Assembly (NCBI GenBank): GCA_004554555.1
Contig: SFLN01000084.1
Span: forward strand, 1-8,613
Length of the DNA stretch: 8,613 nt
From: [Eubacterium] saphenum
GTDB lineage: Bacteria > Bacillota > Clostridia > Oscillospirales > Ruminococcaceae
Direction of reading: 5' to 3'
A program made the position numbers and the translations under genes. Of the stretch, positions 5,401 to 8,613 are shown in pieces. Each line of letters opens with the position of its first letter. Position 1 is the stretch's first letter. The notes under the pieces are model-generated. The model was not told the origin of the DNA. It was given only the letters and a program-made list of their open reading frames with translations, and ran no database searches.

Positions 5401-8400
5401 TCAAGCTTCCGAAACCAGATTTTTGCAGTTTTCGTAGGTTAAAACGGTAAACTCATCGTAATCATCGGAGAGTCTGAACGCGCCCTCGGGCAGCTCGCAC
5501 TCGGTAAAGCGGAGCAGCTTTTCCGCGTCAACAGCGGGGCAGGGGAACACCGCCTTGTGCCTGAACAGCGAGATTAAGCCGCTTGACAAGCCGTTTGCGT
5601 TGCCGCAGACGAACATAACGTGGAGTCCCGCTCTCGAGCCCTTGGTGAGCAGCTTTTTGAGGTCGGCGGACGCGTCGTCGGCAGCCATCGCCGCAAGCAG
5701 AATGTCACCGCCGAGCACAATCACGAATTTCTTCTCATCAAGAGCGGCGAGTTCGCGAATTCGAGTTTCGCCGTCCTCGCCCTCGAAAACGCTAAGCCCG
5801 TCAAGCGCAACGTTTTCGGAAAGCTGCTTGTAAACGGGGTTGCTCCGCGCCGCCATAATTTCGAGGTCAACGTTCTGTTCCTTGAGCGACAAAATCGCTG
5901 CTGCAACGGCATTTGCCGCGTATTTTTTCTGCGAAGCGGGAGCGATTGCCAGGATATTTTCACCGAAATCATCGTGAAGGACAACGGGAGAGTTGTCCGC
6001 AAGTCGGCAAGGCTCGCCCATAAACAGCATAATCTCGTTATCGGCGCGTTTTCCGAGCAGCTCGCTGCGCGATTTTTTACGGCTCGCGTAGTCAATCCGA
6101 CCGGTTCTGTCAGCGAAGAGAACGTGCTTGCAAACGTAGTCGCCGTAGTTCTCGGAATACTCGTCAACCGCGTTAAATTCAGCTTCCGCGGGCTTTTCGT
6201 TCGGGATAATTCTCGCGAGATAAAGCTCGGTGTCCTTTTCGGGGACGCACACAAACGCGCAGTTTGCGGGAACTTTTCTGAGCGAATCAACCTGGTTTTC
6301 GTACAGCCTTACGCCGTCAAGCAGCCATTCTGCATGCAGCTCGTTTCCTTGCATAATCGCCGCGCAGTGAACGGGCGCATTTCTGAAAACATCGGGCTTC
6401 GCGCCGTTTTCGGAGAAGGTTTCGCCGATGAGCACGAGGTTAATTCCGTACTTTCCGCAGCAGCCGAGAATTTTCGCAAGGCGGTCGCGCGAGCTTCTTC
6501 CGAACATTTTCGGCGCGCTGTCAAGGGACGTGAGGAACTCGGGGAAATCGTTTATAAGCGCGATAATTCTCGGCAAATAAACGTTCGCGGGAACCTCGGA
6601 ATAATCCTTCCAGCCGTTTTCGGTGAACTTAGCTTCGCGTGAATTCAGCTCCTCGCCGAGCGCTTCGACGATATCCGAGCAAACGTGCGGATTGCTGTCG
6701 GCAACCGCATATCTGAGGTGCGGGCAATTCTCACCGACTTGGTTCAAAAGCTCGGCGGTGCGGTCGAAAATCCACAATTCCGCTTCATCGGGGTGCGCGC
6801 GGGAGATGGTCTGATTGATAATCTCGCGGATAACCGCAAGTCTGCCGAAATTGTGTTTTCCGCAGATATATGTCGAATTTCCGCTGATATCAAGCGAAAT
6901 TCCCTTGTTGTCCATATCTCTTCCGATAATAATTTCGGACAAAGCGCGGCTGCCCTTGGAGTTTTCCTTAGCCTCAGCAGCCACGGTTTTCTCAGCATTT
7001 TGCGAAGAATCCGTCATATCGATATTTGCGACAGCGTGCTCGTGATGAACGGGCGCTTCAATCGGCTCGTCAAGAGAAATGTTCTCGCGAACAGGCTCTG
7101 CGGCTTGCTGAATGGTTTCTTCGTGAACAGGCTCGGAAACTGCGGGTTCAAGCTTAACGGTTTCGCTGATTTCCGAGATTGACTCAAAGGAAACCTCTTT
7201 TTCTTCCTTGGGGCGGGGGAGGTTGAGAAGAATGTGCGGCGGGATATTTTCGTCCGCGCCAAACGGTAAATCACTCAAATTTTCGCCGGCGCTTGCGGGC
7301 TGAACCGATTCGGTTTTGACGGGAGCAGGAGTTTCCGTATGAATTTCAGGGTGAACCTCCGCATGAGCAGCTTGAGAAGCCTGCTGGCGGCGTTGTTCAA
7401 CATAAATTCTGCGAACATCGTCGGGAATTTCGGACGGCGCGGAGTACCAGAAAAGGCTCTCGCGCGTTGATTCAAGCCAAAACGCGCCGTTTCTGCTGCG
7501 AATGGAAATCGCGTTTTGACGGATATTTTTTTCAACCTCGGTCTGCGGCGTGGAATTGTTGTGGGTGAGCACGAGCAAAACGCCGCTCTTTTCAGCCGCT
7601 TCGCTGATTTTAACAGCAGCTTCGGTCATCTCGGTGCCATAGTTCTCGGGGAAGCCGTGCAGGACGATAATCCGAGAAATTTTGCCCGAAGCAGGCTGCT
7701 CTTCAATCTGCTCCTGGAGCTCCAGCAGCTTGCTCTGAGCCTCGCCGATGGACTGCGGAACGATGATAAACGGGTTGATGCCCTTAGCCATTGTTGACAA
7801 AACTCCGAGAACATCGGGGCTGCACTTAATCGGGTCGCAGAAAAAGACATCGGTGAGGTCTTGACCGAAATACTTGATAAAGTTGAGTAGCAGGCGCTGA
7901 ACACCGCCGAGAAGATACGCGTTGTTCCTCTCGTCGAAATCGAGCATAAGCACGCTGCCGTTCTGCGTGGAAACACCGAAGGGCGCGCCGATTGTGCGGG
8001 CAGCGGAGTTGTACTCGCCCTTTGAGAGCGCGGACAGCTCCTGTTCAACCTCCATCGGAACGGTCAGTTTAACTCTGCGCTGACCGATGCTGATTGAGCT
8101 TTTGTCGAGGAGATTTACGGTACCCTGGCTGTTGAACGCAGACTTGTCGAACGACAGCAGCTTCAAATACTGTTTGAAATCCTCGGATTGTATGTAAGCC
8201 TTTTCGTCGGCGTCGTGCTGGATTTTGCGCTTTTCGAGCGCGGCAACATCGCTGTCATACTGCCGTTTTGCCTGCACCTTGCTGCCTTCGATGAGCTTTC
8301 TTGTGCGCTCGATTTCCGACTCGTAGAACAGCTTCATTCCCGACGCTTTTGTGTAAAGCGACTCGGCGTTCGGGTCGTTGTGGGAATCGAGCTTGATTGT

Positions 8401-8613
8401 CTGGCGAATACTCTCAAGAGCGCCCTCCGAGGTTTCAAAGGGCATCTGTGCTTCTTCGAGGTCTTGGGGCTGAGCGTGGTCGCGGGCGTAGTCCATAAGC
8501 TCCTCGACCTTAGCGATTTTTTTGCGGTAGTGTTGGAGCTTCTCGCTCAAATCCGAGTCCGAGGAGCTGCAATAATCGTTGTACTCCTTAAACGCGGCGT
8601 CCATTTCGGCAGA
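5401..8613 (-). CDS. Large FtsK/SpoIIIE/EssC-like multi-module protein with degenerate ATP sites, N-terminus outside window
   Basis: The frame is open from the right edge to TGA at 5401-5403, at least 1070 residues. The ATG at 8604 (residue 1 here) has no ribosome site in the nine bases seen and is probably internal. Residues 20-145 are helical, charged and coiled-coil-like. Three modules follow the strand/P-loop/Walker-B layout of FtsK-type ATPases: about 205-400, 553-800 and 850-1055. The P-loop positions read LLGGVQRLL (231-239), ICGKHNFGRL (580-589) and IAPASQKKY (887-895), so none has GxxxxGK[ST]. At the Walker B position module 2 has RIIALINDFPEF (679-690), module 1 has RIIVLHGFPE (311-320), and module 3 has FVIVLGGD (960-967). 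A Glu/Pro/Ala/His-rich linker spans 401-552. No membrane segment is seen. The GEP motif and the LKKLL-KG-RAGLH stretch of module 3 recall the last module of long FtsK-domain proteins of other phyla. Likely a structural or regulatory ATPase-like protein; function unknown. Confidence 0.75.
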   Translation of the reverse strand, partial: SAEMDAAFKEYNDYCSSSDSDLSEKLQHYRKKIAKVEELMDYARDHAQPQDLEEAQMPFETSEGALESIRQTIKLDSHNDPNAESLYTKASGMKLFYESEIERTRKLIEGSKVQAKRQYDSDVAALEKRKIQHDADEKAYIQSEDFKQYLKLLSFDKSAFNSQGTVNLLDKSSISIGQRRVKLTVPMEVEQELSALSKGEYNSAARTIGAPFGVSTQNGSVLMLDFDERNNAYLLGGVQRLLLNFIKYFGQDLTDVFFCDPIKCSPDVLGVLSTMAKGINPFIIVPQSIGEAQSKLLELQEQIEEQPASGKISRIIVLHGFPENYGTEMTEAAVKISEAAEKSGVLLVLTHNNSTPQTEVEKNIRQNAISIRSRNGAFWLESTRESLFWYSAPSEIPDDVRRIYVEQRRQQASQAAHAEVHPEIHTETPAPVKTESVQPASAGENLSDLPFGADENIPPHILLNLPRPKEEKEVSFESISEISETVKLEPAVSEPVHEETIQQAAEPVRENISLDEPIEAPVHHEHAVANIDMTDSSQNAEKTVAAEAKENSKGSRALSEIIIGRDMDNKGISLDISGNSTYICGKHNFGRLAVIREIINQTISRAHPDEAELWIFDRTAELLNQVGENCPHLRYAVADSNPHVCSDIVEALGEELNSREAKFTENGWKDYSEVPANVYLPRIIALINDFPEFLTSLDSAPKMFGRSSRDRLAKILGCCGKYGINLVLIGETFSENGAKPDVFRNAPVHCAAIMQGNELHAEWLLDGVRLYENQVDSLRKVPANCAFVCVPEKDTELYLARIIPNEKPAEAEFNAVDEYSENYGDYVCKHVLFADRTGRIDYASRKKSRSELLGKRADNEIMLFMGEPCRLADNSPVVLHDDFGENILAIAPASQKKYAANAVAAAILSLKEQNVDLEIMAARSNPVYKQLSENVALDGLSVFEGEDGETRIRELAALDEKKFVIVLGGDILLAAMAADDASADLKKLLTKGSRAGLHVMFVCGNANGLSSGLISLFRHKAVFPCPAVDAEKLLRFTECELPEGAFRLSDDYDEFTVLTYENCKNLVSEA

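Noticed and set aside
5620..6642. Open plus-strand frame of 340 codons opposite the FtsK-like gene
   Set aside because: Its translation has no recognisable domain and is rich in Arg/Asn/Val runs typical of an antisense frame. The minus-strand frame is continuous for over 1070 codons with domain-like structure.
8602..8604. ATG at 8604 as the true start of the large minus-strand gene
   Set aside because: The frame stays open to the window edge and the nine bases upstream contain no Shine-Dalgarno, so the gene is treated as partial.

Overview
The window looks like chromosomal DNA of an anaerobic Firmicute, probably a clostridium of the Ruminococcaceae/Oscillospiraceae type. That is an inference. 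It rests on roughly balanced base composition by eye, strong AGGAGG-type ribosome binding sites, the lspA-rluD pair (adjacent as lspA-ylyB in Bacillus subtilis), a transketolase split into two subunits, and a DUF4272 protein. No RNA gene, insertion sequence, CRISPR array or attachment site was seen.

Left part (1-4760, plus strand): six tightly packed genes run in one direction, with gaps of 3, 9 and 18 bases and overlaps of 17 and 1 bases. They are lspA (5' end outside the window), a RluD-type pseudouridine synthase, a Cof-type HAD phosphatase, a DUF4272 protein of unknown function, and the N- and C-terminal subunits of transketolase. They probably form one operon whose promoter lies left of the window. 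It ends at a strong hairpin (4767-4799) with a UUCG tetraloop. The operon mixes lipoprotein processing, rRNA modification, sugar-phosphate turnover and the non-oxidative pentose phosphate pathway, so it reads as a housekeeping cluster rather than a single pathway.

Right part (4803-8613, minus strand): two genes converge on that operon. The nearer is a small GNAT acetyltransferase (COG5628-like) with its own candidate promoter and a perfect Shine-Dalgarno. Upstream of it lies a large gene that runs off the right edge. Its protein (at least 1070 residues seen) has an N-terminal coiled coil and three modules arranged like the repeated ATPase domains of FtsK/SpoIIIE/EssC proteins, but none of the three has a recognisable Walker A motif. 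A long acidic Glu/Pro/Ala/His-rich linker separates modules 1 and 2. Between the two minus-strand genes is a near-perfect 15-bp dyad that overlaps the candidate acetyltransferase promoter.

Most of the window is ordinary core genome. The large degenerate FtsK-like protein is the one candidate for an unusual system, and its likely partners would lie beyond the right edge.
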